Positions 31,786-42,724 of a stretch of DNA of 64,000 nucleotides are shown here, piece by piece. A program made the translations under genes and the position numbers. Within the stretch, counting starts at the first letter, position 1; each line of letters begins with the position of its first letter. The stretch is from Incurvaria masculella. Its lineage: Eukaryota; Arthropoda; Insecta; Lepidoptera; Incurvariidae. The notes beneath the pieces were generated by a model, which was not told the DNA's origin, did not search any database, and was given only the letters and a program-made list of their open reading frames with translations. The stretch covers positions 16,802,001-16,866,000 of the forward strand of contig OX335657.1 of NCBI GenBank assembly GCA_946894095.1, written 5' to 3'.

Positions 31786-32060
31786 GCATGATATTAGCCC
31801 GAAACGGGGTGCGATGTCAGGACCTTTCCTTTATGAGCACGGCTATATTGAAAACATGGTAAATGTTTCATTGCCGCTTATGCCGGGCTTAACCTGAGCG
31901 GTTAAGTCCGCTCGGGTTTGTACCAACTAGCAGGAGTTCAAAGACTAGTTGAGCTCAGAGAAAGTGGCGCACGAAACGGGCCGGGATTCGTACCCATGAC
32001 CTCTGGCATGGAAGGCAAGTCCACACGCCCCTGAGTTACGGGCCGCTCGATGCCAAGTTT
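31786..32060 (-). mobile_element. tRNA-headed SINE, rearranged
   Basis: The minus strand has a B-box-like GGTACGAATCC (31993-31983) after GACTTGCCTTCCATGCCAG and the CTTTCTCTGAGCTC linker, then body pieces (GCCGTGCTCATAAAGG reversed near 31830). Parts of the body are deleted. Confidence 0.65.
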
Positions 32061-32379
32061 GCGGACGTAGATGCGGAAGTGCGGAAATCCCGCGCCGCGC
32101 AGGCCTGCGCCGAAGTTGCCCGAGTTCACTAATGGCGCCCATTACACTACAGTGTGGCGGCCATAGGCTTAGAATGTAAAGCCATACAGAGTCAACTAGC
32201 GGATGAGACCAAAATGTACTGAAATTCCTTTTTTTTACTCAAAACAATTTCTAAATCACTGTGTAGCTTCAAAATAATGATATGAAGGTGTGTGTTAGTT
32301 TTACTTTGAAATATTGAGAAAAAATTAAGAAAATTTATCGACAAATAATCAGTGTCTCACCCCTTATTTAACATAAAAA
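32061..32379. other. interval with nothing recognised
   Basis: GC-rich first 70 bp beside the SINE, then AT-rich. No gene. Confidence 0.35.
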
Positions 32380-32659
32380 ACCGGCCAAGTGCGAGTCAGA
32401 CTCGCACACGAAGGGTTCCGTACCATGGTAAAAGATTTAATACAAAAAAATCACGTTTTTGTATGGGGGCCCTTCAATTTTAATTATTTTTTAATCTCAC
32501 CTATTTGTTGTTATAGCGGCAAAATAAATACACACTCTGAGAAATTTTCAGCTGTCTATCTATTACGGTAACCGAGATACAGCCCTGTGACAGACGGACG
32601 GACGGACAGCGGAGGCTTAGTAATAGGGTTCCGTTGGCACCCTTTGGGTACGGAACCCT
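32380..32659 (+). repeat. GACG element
   Basis: ACCGGCCAAGTGCGAGTC through a short GACG run to GGGTACGGAACCCT. Complete. Confidence 0.87.
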
Positions 32660-32689
32660 AAAAAGGGTTTTTGTACGAGTTTTTTACTC

Positions 32690-32965
32690 CCGTTCACTAA
32701 CCAATCTATAAATGCACAGGTCACCATGTTTCCTTTAAGGAAAACTAGAGAAATCATAAAGATTTTGAAGAAAAGCATTTTGCATTCCATGAGCGCGACT
32801 CAAATGTATTTATATCGATTTCAGAAGTGGTCTCATCGGGCAGATGTGTTACATCTCCCTCTAATTCGCTGTAGTGGTACGTTGAGTTGACGTCTCACTC
32901 CCACGCTCTGTTCGGCTTGCAAGCACAGCGCGCTATGCTAGGTCTATGTGTATGTGTACCTCAGA
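32690..32965 (+). repeat. repeat J
   Basis: GCACAGGTCACCATGTTTCC, then GTCTCATCGGGCAGATG and GACGTCTCACTCCCACGCT are shared with 59700-59975 (inverted) and 46720-46870. No ends or coding signal. Family unknown. Confidence 0.65.
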
Positions 32966-33014
32966 CTTCCTTTATGACCTCAGAGTAATAGCACTAACTC
33001 ATTTAGGTATTGCT

Positions 33015-33169
33015 CTTGGGTATGTACTCACAAAGCGAACACGAGAAGTACTCAAAGCGAATAGCTGTCATCCTCCATAATGAAGAAATGTAGTATTCCT
33101 CTTTATATAGAAAATGACAGCTACTCGTTGTGAGAACTTCTCGCGATCACTTCTTGAGTGGCCCCCTGC
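33015..33169. mobile_element. family G small MITE, second copy
   Basis: TGTACTCACAAAGCGAACAC and GAGAACTTCTCGCGATCAC with the GGCCCCCTG terminus match 30578-30731 imperfectly. Confidence 0.5.
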
Positions 33170-33231
33170 ACCGATGACGCGCGACGTAATGACATACTAA
33201 CTTTGACAGGTGACAAGTCGGCCTACGCGCT

Positions 33232-33550
33232 CAGAGTGGTCAGTCTGAGTTCTCACCTAAATTGGCGTTTACGGAACTTCGAAGTAATGTAAAAACGTCA
33301 AATCCCATGCAAATGCTTACTACTTATTCTGTGGTTTTCCTTCTTCAAGCTGTCAAATTCAAACTCGGTTTTCCGATTTGTATAAAAACGCGGAGTCGGC
33401 GTATTTACGCCGACGGTGAGTAAGCTGTCAAATCAAACTCGAACTCGCAAATGTTAGTTCGCTTAACGCCCACTGCGCGCGCTCCTCAATTTCTCCATTT
33501 GAAAATGCCAGTCGATCGGTTTGGCGTAAACGCCAATTTAGCTGACAACT
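33232..33550. mobile_element. family D MITE, right end decayed
   Basis: CAGAGTGGTCAGTCTGAG and the body (AAGCTGTCAAATCAAACTCG, CCCACTGCGCGCGCTC) match 19491-19817. The right terminus is recognisable only to AATTTAGCTGA. Confidence 0.8.
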
Positions 33551-33889
33551 GCGACTACGGGCTCAGGCCCTTGCAATCCATTATCAGGTACTCTGCTTAC
33601 CTCTTTATAGCGAATTTCGATCAATACCCATGACGTTAAATAACGTTGACTCATCCAGCCCGATGACAGGGACTTCAAGTTCCGCCAACAGCAAAAGACG
33701 GAACTGACGTTTGTGAATCAGATAACCGTATGTCAGTGCAAAATCTAAGGCGAGGGGATTTACGAAATGCTCTCCGCGACCTGGGTATTACCACTCACCA
33801 CTACCACGGCCATAATGACAATCGAATAGTGCGATGCATTATCGAATCGCTCTTCAACAGTTAAGGTAAACGCGGATTATTTTGGCACG
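33551..33889. other. interval with nothing recognised
   Basis: No gene or repeat identified. Confidence 0.35.
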
Positions 33890-34095
33890 CCTTCTTAATT
33901 TTTTCTACTTTTTAGGGTCTTAAAAAAGATTAATTATTTCGGCAAAAATTTAAGGATATTTATTACTGATTTTATCTTTTTAATGATTGTATTGATTTTA
34001 TTTTAATATTTATTTCTTGTACATTTTTAAAATGCTGACAAATTATGGACCTTGGGTCTGCAAATAAACATTATTATTATTATTATTATTATTGT
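33890..34095 (+). mobile_element. LINE-like 3' end with (ATT)n tail
   Basis: GACAAATTATGGACCTTGGG, a polyadenylation signal AATAAA (34062-34067) and a pure (ATT)n run (34070-34093) have the form of a non-LTR retroelement 3' end. The coding part is absent. Confidence 0.5.
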
Positions 34096-34197
34096 GGACG
34101 AAAACCATTTATAAACCTGTGAATATATTATATTTCGTTTATTTACATCTCTTGAGACACAGAAAACGCTGGGGAAATCCGAAAAAAAACCATTTAA

Positions 34198-34740
34198 GGT
34201 GGTCCAACTCGCTCGACTCCCCATACAAACGGGGAAAGAAGATCACTTCCGTATTTCTTATCACAGATCCCAAAATTTCCTCAAAAGAGCTTTATTTGAT
34301 CGAACTAGATGTCTGATGACCATTGGCATTGTAAAATTGTGTTTGGTTTCTTAGTTATAAGGTCCGAAAGTTCTAAGTTTCTCGCGCGTTTTATACAATA
34401 ACTTTGGTGGTTTATTACGCAATGATAAAGTAAGAAAATCTTAAAAAGATTAGTCATCAGACATAGCTTAATTAATCAAAATTTATAATCTTTTTGGTTT
34501 TTGTTAGATTTTTGACTACAGCGGTCGTGGTTTACTTTTAACTATAAGTCGTTTTGAAATCAAAATTTTCGTAAATCTTACCGAATCAAACACTATACAC
34601 ATTGTCTTTTTTGTGGACATGTTGCATCTTCCTCATCACGGAGCCTGTCTTTTTCTTTGAAACAGAGAAGGTCCCAGAGCGCAACAACACGGTTTTGTAC
34701 AGTGCCCGCGAATGAGTTATTCCCGCCGGGTTGGGCCACC
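34198..34740 (+). mobile_element. T1 MITE, complete, left member of a head-to-head pair
   Basis: TTAA at 34194-34197 and 34741-34744. Ends GGTGGTCCAACTCGC and GGGTTGGGCCACC. Length 543 bp, matching 28093-28634 throughout. Confidence 0.9.
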
Positions 34741-34744
34741 TTAA

Positions 34745-35253
34745 GTGGCCCTTCCCGACGGGACTAACCCATTCGTGGGCACTGTACAACATCGTTCTGT
34801 TTCTGTTTTCTTAAGGAAAAGACAGTCTTCGTGATTAGGAGGATGCATAACGTCCGTAAAGAAAACAATGCACATAGTGTTTGATCTGGTTAGATTTACA
34901 AAAAAAATATTGCAACACGACATTTAGGTAACTAAAAGTAAATCACGGACGCTGTAGTAAAAAATCGAACAAAAACTAAATGGATTTTAAATTTTCATGC
35001 AACAAACTGGGTTGGATGACTAAGATTTTTTAGTTTTATCGTTGATTAATCCACGACCAAACTTATTGTGTAAATCGCGCGAAAATTTCGAGCTTTCGGA
35101 CCTATAACTTAGAAACCATATACAATTTTACAATTTCAATGGGTATCAAACATTTGGTTTGACCAAATAAAGCTGTTTGGGATCTCCGACAAGAAATATG
35201 CGCATGATCTTCTTTCCACGTTTGTATGGGGAGTTGAACGGGATGGCGCCACC
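34745..35253 (-). mobile_element. T1 MITE, complete, right member of a head-to-head pair
   Basis: Starts GTGGCCCTTCCCGACGGG directly after the shared TTAA (34741-34744) and ends GAACGGGATGGCGCCACC before TTAA at 35254-35257. Inverted relative to its neighbour and more diverged, so it represents a second insertion event. Confidence 0.85.
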
Positions 35254-35299
35254 TTAATACAACACATATACATATCAATACCATTTGACTTTGTACTTT

Positions 35300-35321
35300 C
35301 GAAGGGATTGAATCGAAAGTA
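35300..35321. repeat. target-site duplication, left
   Basis: CGAAG, two variable bases, then ATTGAATCGAAAGTA. It matches 35808-35829 at 20 of 22 positions. Confidence 0.75.
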
Positions 35322-35807
35322 CACATAAAAAATTTAAATTCGCTGTCATCTTTGGGCTTAGGAAGTTACAGGTCTTGTACATTGTACTTCATTGTACTTT
35401 AATATATTTAAAGAGCGTATTAAATGTCATTTCCATGCTTCCTGATTGTTTCTTGTCACATTGTACTAAAAAAATTAAGAGATTTTATCTTTTTTACCTC
35501 TATTTAACAAATATATTTATATATTTGTATTTTTGTATGTGTACATCTGTTTATATATTCTATAATATTATATGTGTGTGTGTATCTTATGTATATTAAT
35601 ATGTTTAAGTGAATTTACGTATTTGTATGTAATTTATTTGAATACATAAATTAATATTTTTAGGTTAGTTAATAAATTGCCCGCCTCATTACACCTCTCC
35701 TACATCTCTAAGGTTGAATGGTAGACAATGCCTTATGGCATTAATTTCCGCCTTTTTGTACCGTATGGCTCCACATAAAGTATGCTTTCATTTCATTTCA
35801 TTTCTTC
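35322..35807 (+). mobile_element. 5'-truncated LINE 3' region with (TTTCA)n tail
   Basis: Bounded by the 22-bp direct repeats at 35300-35321 and 35808-35829. Near its 3' end it has GTTGAATGGTAGACAATGCC, TTATGGCATTAATTTCCGCC and a TTTTGTAC phrase, familiar from 3' ends of lepidopteran LINEs, followed by a CATTTCATTTCATTTC tail. No coding sequence remains. Confidence 0.65.
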
Positions 35808-35829
35808 CGAAGCAATTGAATCGAAAGTA
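35808..35829. repeat. target-site duplication, right
   Basis: Second copy of the 22-bp repeat, immediately after the simple-sequence tail. Confidence 0.75.
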
Positions 35830-36535
35830 TATTAGATGTTCGCCATCGTCTCTAACCTCCGGGTCTAGTCTGGGCGTGGAACTAAGATCTAGAGAATTTA
35901 GATCCCCGGCAAAGGAAGAACGTCTCGTAATATTCTATCTGAAGTGCAGCTGTATGCAGTTGACCTTAGGGTCACATACTGACATTAAGAGCTGCGCTTT
36001 AATAAATATGATGGTTTTGATCATTTATCGATCGATGCATTCAATAATTCTAGATGATTTGATGTGTGTCTCATTACTGTACTGAGGACGAAAATGAGCT
36101 CCAGTCGTAAATTGTCAAGTATTTGCCAAAAACAACTGTAGTAGCTGTGTTGTTAACGGTATGTTGAGATATTGCGTAAGAGACGAAATAATTATAAACG
36201 ATATTTTTGATATTTACTATTTATTATCACAGTTTATCAGTACATTCGAATTTTAACAGCTAGTTCAAATAAAAAAAGGAAATGAACATGAGAATATAAA
36301 CCATGCGGGTAAAGTGGAGTGCACAGAAAATTACAAACTTTAATAAAAAATAAAACATGGACTAGGTACTACGTACTGGTTAGATGACGTTGTCGGTAAA
36401 ATTAAAACCAAATATCTCCAGAAATTGATTCGGAAAAAGCTGTCCATTTTTGTATGGGCTGCCACGAAAAATACACCCTCTTAACACTTTCCTTCATCGG
36501 TCGTGCCTAGTGGGATTAGGTACTCCCTGTGATGA
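35830..36535. other. unannotated interval of about 700 bp
   Basis: No coding domain or window repeat recognised. Confidence 0.4.
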
Positions 36536-36632
36536 GCCGCGTACAGCCGAGTATAGTCGCGTACAGCCGCGTGCAGCCGAGTACAGCCGCGTACAGCCTC
36601 GAGCAGCCGCGTACAGCCGCGTGCAGCCGCCC
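36536..36632. repeat. 10-bp minisatellite (GCGTACAGCC-like)
   Basis: About ten units of period exactly 10, with base changes (GCGTGCAGCC, GAGTACAGCC, CGAGCAGCCG). Because 10 is not a multiple of 3, every frame is open and similar across it, which explains the overlapping frames rich in Val-Gln-Pro or Tyr-Ser-Arg. Confidence 0.9.
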
Positions 36633-36691
36633 GCTCCGTTTGTTTGCTCATTCGATTTTTTCCCGACCATTTATACGGAAATTGAGAGGAT

Positions 36692-36697
36692 ATGTGT

Positions 36698-36732
<35 letters not shown>
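36692..36732. repeat. compound (TG)n(AG)n microsatellite
   Basis: A TG run of about ten units passes into an AG run of about eleven. Confidence 0.9.
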
Positions 36733-37407
36733 TGCATGCTAGCATGTTTGTATATCTTAATTATTTAATGTCTTAACAAATTTATCAAAATTTTATGGTT
36801 TTGTATTATTAAATATATCTATGTTACTAAATGAATTGTTATATCTACTCATACATCTGTTGATAACCGAGTCCCTAGCGTGATTAGAGGTCCGCAGGTC
36901 ATTCCGGACTTGTGGAGGAATGGGATTGCATTCCTCTTCGAAATTGCCCACCCCTGCTTCGAACTTGACACTCCTTCTCATGGCCACAATTATTTTAATG
37001 AATCCATATAAGCGCACAACACGGCGGCACCTAAAGGTTTCTTCGCGACAATATTTATCCTTTAGGACAATCTCATATTAAGGAGGGATACGATTACGGA
37101 AAACGTGCTTACGAATTCATAGTAGGCAACAAAATATTTATGTACAATGTTGCGGTGCGGTGACAGATAGCGCGCAGGCGCGGTGCGACACTGCATGCAC
37201 GACTGCAATACTAATTTCAATCGAACCGCAAATGTCAAGTTGCGCGAATTTACTATGCGAGAAATATGTACATACTTGGGCCAATTTAATCGGAGTCACG
37301 CCGAATCTTTGGAGTCACGCTCGAATTCGTTTCATTTATTTCGACGAATCGTTGCTGCCACAGAGCTAGGCCACTGTGAGAAGAGCCCGGAATGGGTGAC
37401 CGTTTTT
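36733..37407. other. unannotated interval
   Basis: A 74-residue minus-strand frame at 36793-37017 contains NPIPPQVRNDL, vaguely like LINE C-termini. This is too weak to call. Around 37140-37210 the sequence is GC-rich. No gene established. Confidence 0.35.
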
Positions 37408-37665
37408 AACCGACTTAAAAAAAAGGAGGAGGTTCTCGATTCGTAGGAATCTTTTTTTTTGTATGTTCGCCGATTACTTGAAGACCCCTTGACCGATTTA
37501 GAAAATTATTTTTTTGTTCGAAAGGGTATACTTTCTAGTTGGTCCTGTATTTTTTTATCAAAATCGGTTCAGTGGTTTGGTACTTAAATACAACAAACAA
37601 CGCATTTTCGGAACCACTGAACCCAGAAACAAGATTTTTCATTTACAGTAGCTTTCTTTTAAGGT
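37408..37665 (+). mobile_element. family F element, variant
   Basis: AACCGACTTAAAAAAAAGG then GGTTCTCGATTCGTAGGAAT, followed by ACCCCTTGACCGATTTAG and ATCAAAATCGGTTCAGTGG. The left end is family F but the body differs from 5443-5913, so it is another subfamily. Confidence 0.55.
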
Positions 37666-37714
37666 GGGAAGGCTCACTAAGAGAGGTTTTTTTAACAGTT
37701 GAAATTTAATTATT

Positions 37715-37880
37715 AACCGAGGAAAGAGCGAAACTCGAGCGTGTCTCCGTTTCAGATTGGGCAAAATGATTTGGTTTGTCCGGCAGTTCTCCACAACAGG
37801 ATGCATTTCTCAACCGATTCTTGTGAAATTGTGTGAGCAGATTCGATAATAATATAGCTTTTTTTAGTACTTTTTAGTAG
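37715..37880 (+). repeat. repeat I
   Basis: CTCGAGCGTGTCTCCGTTTC, then GCATTTCTCAACCGATTCTT and TGTGAGCAGATTCG. Reverse of 19015-19310. Confidence 0.55.
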
Positions 37881-38299
37881 TAGCCAATCTTTATTTTTTT
37901 GGATGTGCGAAAATGTGTACTGTTCAAAAAGACGGACTCGCGAGGTCTCAGAGAGCCATATATGAAGTTAGTTAACCTGTATTAAAAGATGATGTGCCGC
38001 CAGAATAATTACCGAATAATACGAGATATACGACGCTTTTCGCTTAGCGGATAAATATTGACACGAGATTAAAATTTGACAGCAAGATAAGCGCTAAGAC
38101 TAGTTGGCAGGATTTTAATACAAGCACTAATACTATACACATAATAAAATCTACGATCATAAAAACATTTTCGCATACAAAAATACAGCCACAAAAATTG
38201 TTTGAAGAGTTGACATTTCATCGTGAATAAAAAAAATATTAATTTTAATCGTAGACTTTCTCAAGGTGACTGAATAATCAAAATTTTGGGAACCACAAA
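37881..38299. other. interval with nothing recognised
   Basis: No gene or repeat identified. Confidence 0.35.
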
Positions 38300-38440
38300 A
38301 TGTTTTACCTCCACTGCTCTACCGTTGAGCTATCCCGACAGTTACGTCAGCCAATAAATTTCTCGATAATGTTCGAATCGACACAATGCTTCCCCTATCT
38401 ATTTCAAAATTGGTACCAACCCGGGCGGCATGAACGTTAC
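38300..38440 (-). mobile_element. SINE fragments (tRNA-type head and body scrap)
   Basis: CTCTACCGTTGAGCTA (tRNA A-box region, reversed) and CAATAAATTTCTCGATAATG match 11815-11900. 38407-38435 is a SINE body scrap (TTGGTACCAACCCGGGCGG). Confidence 0.5.
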
Positions 38441-38447
38441 TTTTTTA

Positions 38448-38710
38448 AAGTTCCATACCCAAAGGGTGCCAAATTAACCCTATTATAAGCCTCCGCTGTC
38501 CATCTGTCACAGGGCTGTATCTCATGAACGTAATAGGTAGGCAGGTGAAATTTTCACGGAGTGTTTATTTATTATGCCGCTATAACAACAAATAGGTAAA
38601 TTAAAAAAATATATAATAATTACGGGCATACAAAATACGTGATTTTTTGTGCTAAATTTTGTACAATGGTACGGAACCCTTCGTGTGCGAGTCCAACTCG
38701 CACTTGTCCG
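38448..38710 (-). repeat. GACG element, microsatellite lost
   Basis: AAGTTCCATACCCAAAGG to CGCACTTGTCCG. The tetranucleotide run is reduced to a single CCATCTGTC, unlike most copies. Confidence 0.8.
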
Positions 38711-38848
38711 ATTTTTTCCTTAGAATGCAAACTACGAACGACAAATCCCTTAGTCGCCTAATACGACATGCACGCATCCACAAAGAAATGTGGACCCACC
38801 TTAGTGCCGGACCCGGTACTAAGGCCACACAGCACAATATTATTTAAA

Positions 38849-39115
38849 AACCGGCCAAGTGCGAGTCTGATTCGCACACGAAGGGTTCCGTACCATAGTA
38901 TAAGATGGAAGCCCCCCTTTAATTTGATTTTTTTTTTAATTTTACATATATGTTGTTATAGCGGCAAAATTAATACACATTTCGTGAAAAATTCAACTGC
39001 CTACCTATTGCGGTCCATGAGATACAGCCCTGTGATAGATGGACGGATGGACGGACGGTCCAACAGGGGAGGCTTAGTAATAGGGTTCCGTGGCACCATT
39101 TGAGTACGGAACCCT
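38849..39115 (+). repeat. GACG element
   Basis: ACCGGCCAAGTGCGAGTC to GAGTACGGAACCCT. Only a few decayed GACG units. Opposite in orientation to the copy 140 bp to its left. Confidence 0.85.
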
Positions 39116-39486
39116 AAAAACAAAGAAGGAAATTAGCATAGTGTCCGTCCAGTCGTTGTCCTATCAAGAATGTCCTGCCATTTATTCCGTGGTCCTGTCC
39201 AGAATATCCTGCCGGGTATGCCCTGCCGAGAATGCGGCAAATTTCCGGATCCGGATGCCGGCTTTTATAGTCGCCGGTTGACTTTTAATCGCCTAGGCTG
39301 CAATAAGAATTCAATAATATTATTATTATAATCGAGGTGACAATGTGCCGGGCGCGCCTCGTAAGTCACGGGGCGGGCGCTGTAAGGGCGGAGACACACG
39401 TACTAGATTTCGACATATCAAAATTTAGCTTTGTTTCAATTATAATGCCCGCCAAATCTAAAGTTGAATTTTTGTTATGTTAAGCG

Positions 39487-39880
39487 CGGCATGTGGCGTA
39501 CGCCAGGACCTCTTAAGGCCCTGGTACTAGCCAAATCGCAAATTTACACGAGGCACCCCAAGTAAACTAAGTCTGACGATTAGTCGACTTTATTATTATT
39601 TGAATAAATGATGGAAAAAACATTAATAATCCATTATCAGTCTGTAGTTCTATTTGATCTTGCTGAGGCATTTCACTACATATTATTACAATTGTTTAAA
39701 TGTGAATTTGTATGGCGCGAATAGTTGACTAGTCCTCCGACGCTCATGGGATTTCGAACTTACAGGGGGCCTGCGAAAACCATGCCGGCCGGCCTGGTGC
39801 TTCTTCGCACCACGGGTGAAGGACCCCAGGTTGTACTTTGGGGAAAATACTTAGTAGGGAATTAATTCCATAGTTCCAAT
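39487..39880 (-). mobile_element. LINE C-terminal/3' fragment interrupted by T3
   Basis: 39487-39516 (ATGTGGCGTACGCCAGGACC) and 39737-39880 (GACGCTCATGGGATTTCG to GGTTGTACTTTGGGG) are consecutive parts of the LINE 3' end seen at 24390-24590. A T3 MITE sits between them at the TTAA the intact copy contains. Confidence 0.75.
39517..39736 (+). mobile_element. T3 MITE, internally deleted
   Basis: GGCCCTGGTACTAGCCAA at the left after TTAA (39513-39516) and GGCGCGAATAGTTGACTAGTCC at the right. About half of the 472-bp body is missing between TCTGACGATTAG and TTATTATTATTTGAATAAA, and the right target is lost. Confidence 0.8.
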
Positions 39881-41074
39881 GTGTGTTTGTTTATTATTTG
39901 ATTAAGCTAATCTCTGGAACTACGATCTGGAAAATATTTGTTTGCGTTTGACAGCCCAGTTCTTGAGGAAGGTTATATACTATTTAACATTACGCTAAGA
40001 CCCTGTTTACCATCATTTAACATCAGTAAGGGTCGTAGCCTATTTAGAATCATGCTACGACTTTAAGGTGTTGAACTAAAAGAAAAAAAGGCATAAGGAA
40101 CGCTAAACGAAAACGAAATGAGAATGCGGGCGGGCGATGCGACGCGGTGAGTCGGAAACCGAAAGCGTGTTTTACCTTACTCCGCTCGGGTGATAGTCTA
40201 TAAATATATGTCTCTAGAATATAAACTTTACTTTTAAAGTTATTTCATTTTTATGTTTAAGAAAAATCACATCTTTATTAACGACTAAAAAATGGTCTTT
40301 GCTTTTGTATAAGTAACATAAACATATCATAATTCTAAACGTCTACATTTAAGAATTTTTTGCAAAAAATTGTTAATAACCTAATATAACTTTTACCGAG
40401 ACTTGATAATGAGAATAAAAAAATTAAGTAGATCGAGATTTCAGCTTGAAGACTATACCTATGTTATGGAATATTGTTCCTTTTACTATATTTTACCAGT
40501 ATAGAACGGTAAATAGAGACGAGCTACAACAGAGGGTTGATTCTGCAAGGGTCTCATAATACCGGGAGGTTATCCTGGAGGAAAAATAAAACATTTTTAA
40601 AAATTTGTCGATTTGATTTAACGAAAGTCGTAGATGTTTGTTTTATTTTGGTCTATACAGTCCCCTCTATTATTACCTGGATCCTCTGTACAATAATTAT
40701 CTTAATGATGATTTAAGTATTCGTAAGAGAAAATGTTGGTGTAGCACCGTCCTTATTTCGCGTTGTCGTAAATAAACTGCAGGGCGTTGTCACGCCCGGA
40801 CCGTTCAAGTACACACCACTCTTTGTTTAACATTTACATATTCATAATTCAAGCGAAAAATGCAGTTATCCTCTCGCTGGATAATGGAAATGAAAAATAA
40901 TTAAATCATGGAGTGAGTTTAAGGGACAGTTGGGCAAAATAGCATTGTCAAATGAACCGAATGGCCAACCGAATGAATGACGAAGTAATTATATTATATT
41001 AAGACGTGTGTGGTACTGATGTTTTCTGGTGTCTAGAAAATCGTCATACTTTGTAAGTAAAGGTCAGTTTTTTT
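39881..41074. other. unannotated interval of about 1.2 kb
   Basis: No gene, domain or window repeat recognised. A small GC-rich patch lies near 40125-40165. Confidence 0.4.
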
Positions 41075-41210
41075 TGGCGTACGCCAGGACCTCACATAAG
41101 AGGTGCCCGATGACTCCCATGGGCTTTTAGACTTTGAAGGGGGCTGCAAAAACCTTGCCGGTTGGCCTCTTCTTGAGAGCGAGAGGGACCTAAGTAGGAA
41201 AATCATGTTT
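41075..41210 (-). mobile_element. LINE C-terminal/3' fragment
   Basis: GGCGTACGCCAGGACCTC then CCCATGGGCTTTTAGAC and GGGGGCTGCAAAAACCTTGC, as at 62200-62280. Only the last 130 or so bases are present. Confidence 0.65.
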
Positions 41211-41639
41211 GCTAGAAAGGGCGCGCACTTGTCTGAGAGAACACCATCCTCCGGCGAACACGATACACACACACTCACACCACAAATGCATGACTGACAG
41301 AGACCTATAGTGAAGTACTTCATAGAATATACGTATGCTAGAAAGAGATACCGGCTTTTCCGATAGTTTTGTCGTTCAATGTCGGATATCACGATAACGA
41401 CACCGCGCCGTACGCCATACTGCCACACATATCACCATAATATCACGCCATTTGATACAATTTCGATAGCAAACCTGTGATATGTGATTTTATCTTCCGT
41501 CTTGGCTTTCCCGTAATCGTTTTTACATGTTTACACTACAAACGACGGCATAATTCTTCCTTTCTTCTACCATAAATGAGCACCTATACAATCGGCAAAA
41601 ACGCGCGAACGCCGTGACGGGTGTATCGAAACTGACAGC

Positions 41640-41675
41640 TCAGGTACTCTAAATTGTTCGAATTAGAGTACCTGA
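41640..41675. repeat. 13-bp perfect hairpin
   Basis: TCAGGTACTCTAA (41640-41652), ten-base loop, then its exact reverse complement (41663-41675). Confidence 0.8.
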
Positions 41676-41714
41676 CTTGACACGCAGGGGAAAGCTCATA
41701 ACGGATCTAAATGT

Positions 41715-41830
41715 TTACTTTATATCGATGCTCGGCACGGAGTTGATTCCATAATTTACTGACCCTATAGACAAAGTATCAATTGGTTCTTATTTTCGGA
41801 ATGTCGATAGTGAAATTGAATTTTTATATT
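41715..41830 (-). mobile_element. LINE C-terminal fragment, upstream portion
   Basis: GGAGTTGATTCCATAATTTA then CTGACCCTATAGACAAAG matches 62355-62450 and encodes the YRV.KLWN region on the minus strand. Together with 41075-41210 it may be one copy split by about 500 bp of other sequence. Confidence 0.6.
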
Positions 41831-42097
41831 TGAGTCTACTAAAACTGTGCTGACGAAAACAAAATATCTGTTGGCATTTTTTTTTCTCAGCGTAAAAACG
41901 CGGCTTAGCGAAATTTTCCGGTCGGCACGAATTTAGAACGGTCAAGCGTGAACATGTTCACGTGCCGAGGGTTGAAGTTGGAGAAAAAGTAGGTGCACAA
42001 CTTAATACAGTGAAGTAAAGTACACTTATGTGCCTATATTTGTAGGTTTTTTAGAAAGATCAAACAACCGTTAAGATGGTTATACTACCTGATCTCT
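41831..42097. other. interval with nothing recognised
   Basis: No gene or repeat identified. Confidence 0.35.
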
Positions 42098-42525
42098 ATG
42101 GAATGAGAACATAAAAAAAAACATCTATAATTCCAGCTGACGTTCTACCAAAACAGAAAGAAAAAAGTTACAGAAATTGATGTTTTATGCATGGAAAAAC
42201 ATTTTGAAATCTGGCCTTAAATATATTCTTTTTCAAGTTTGCGGCTTATATTGATATTAACTAATAGTTATTTTAATACCATTTCAAAGATCTTAACATT
42301 CTCTACCCATTCAGCGAAGAACATGTTTAACTTTTCCCAATTTCTTTAAAGAAACAATAAAAACACCGGTTCCGCGCGTTATGCGGGTTGGTCACATTAA
42401 GTAAGAATTATTTCGAGCTGCTCTAACTAAGCGTCGTCGGGCTCTGGCTATCTCGTTTTAATCGCAAAAATTGGTCCAAAATGTTTAGGTTTGAGGATGC
42501 TCCTAATTCGGATTCTATGCTTTCG
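42098..42525 (+). repeat. repeat H, longest uninterrupted copy
   Basis: GGAATGAGAACATAAAA to CAAAATGTTTAGGTTTG, matching 12306-12745 but without the family F scrap. Contains TGCGGGTTGGTCACATT and GGGCTCTGGCTATCTCG. Ends and class unknown. Confidence 0.7.
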
Positions 42526-42724
42526 ATGTAGACCCTAAGGTACGAAATCCTGAGATCATCAATGGGGAAGAAAACTGCTTATTTATCACGACAGGTGGCG
42601 TGTAAGCGAGCTCACCTAAATGATCTGTCAAAGCTTTCAGATATCGTACAAAATTAAATTATAAAATTGTATTGACTCTGTCTTAGCAATTGAAATAACT
42701 TTCTCTTTATTATTCAGAAAATTA

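Noticed and set aside
36793..37017. 74-residue minus-strand frame as a LINE C-terminus
   Set aside because: One short phrase (NPIPPQVRNDL) is weakly LINE-like, with no support from neighbours or other copies.
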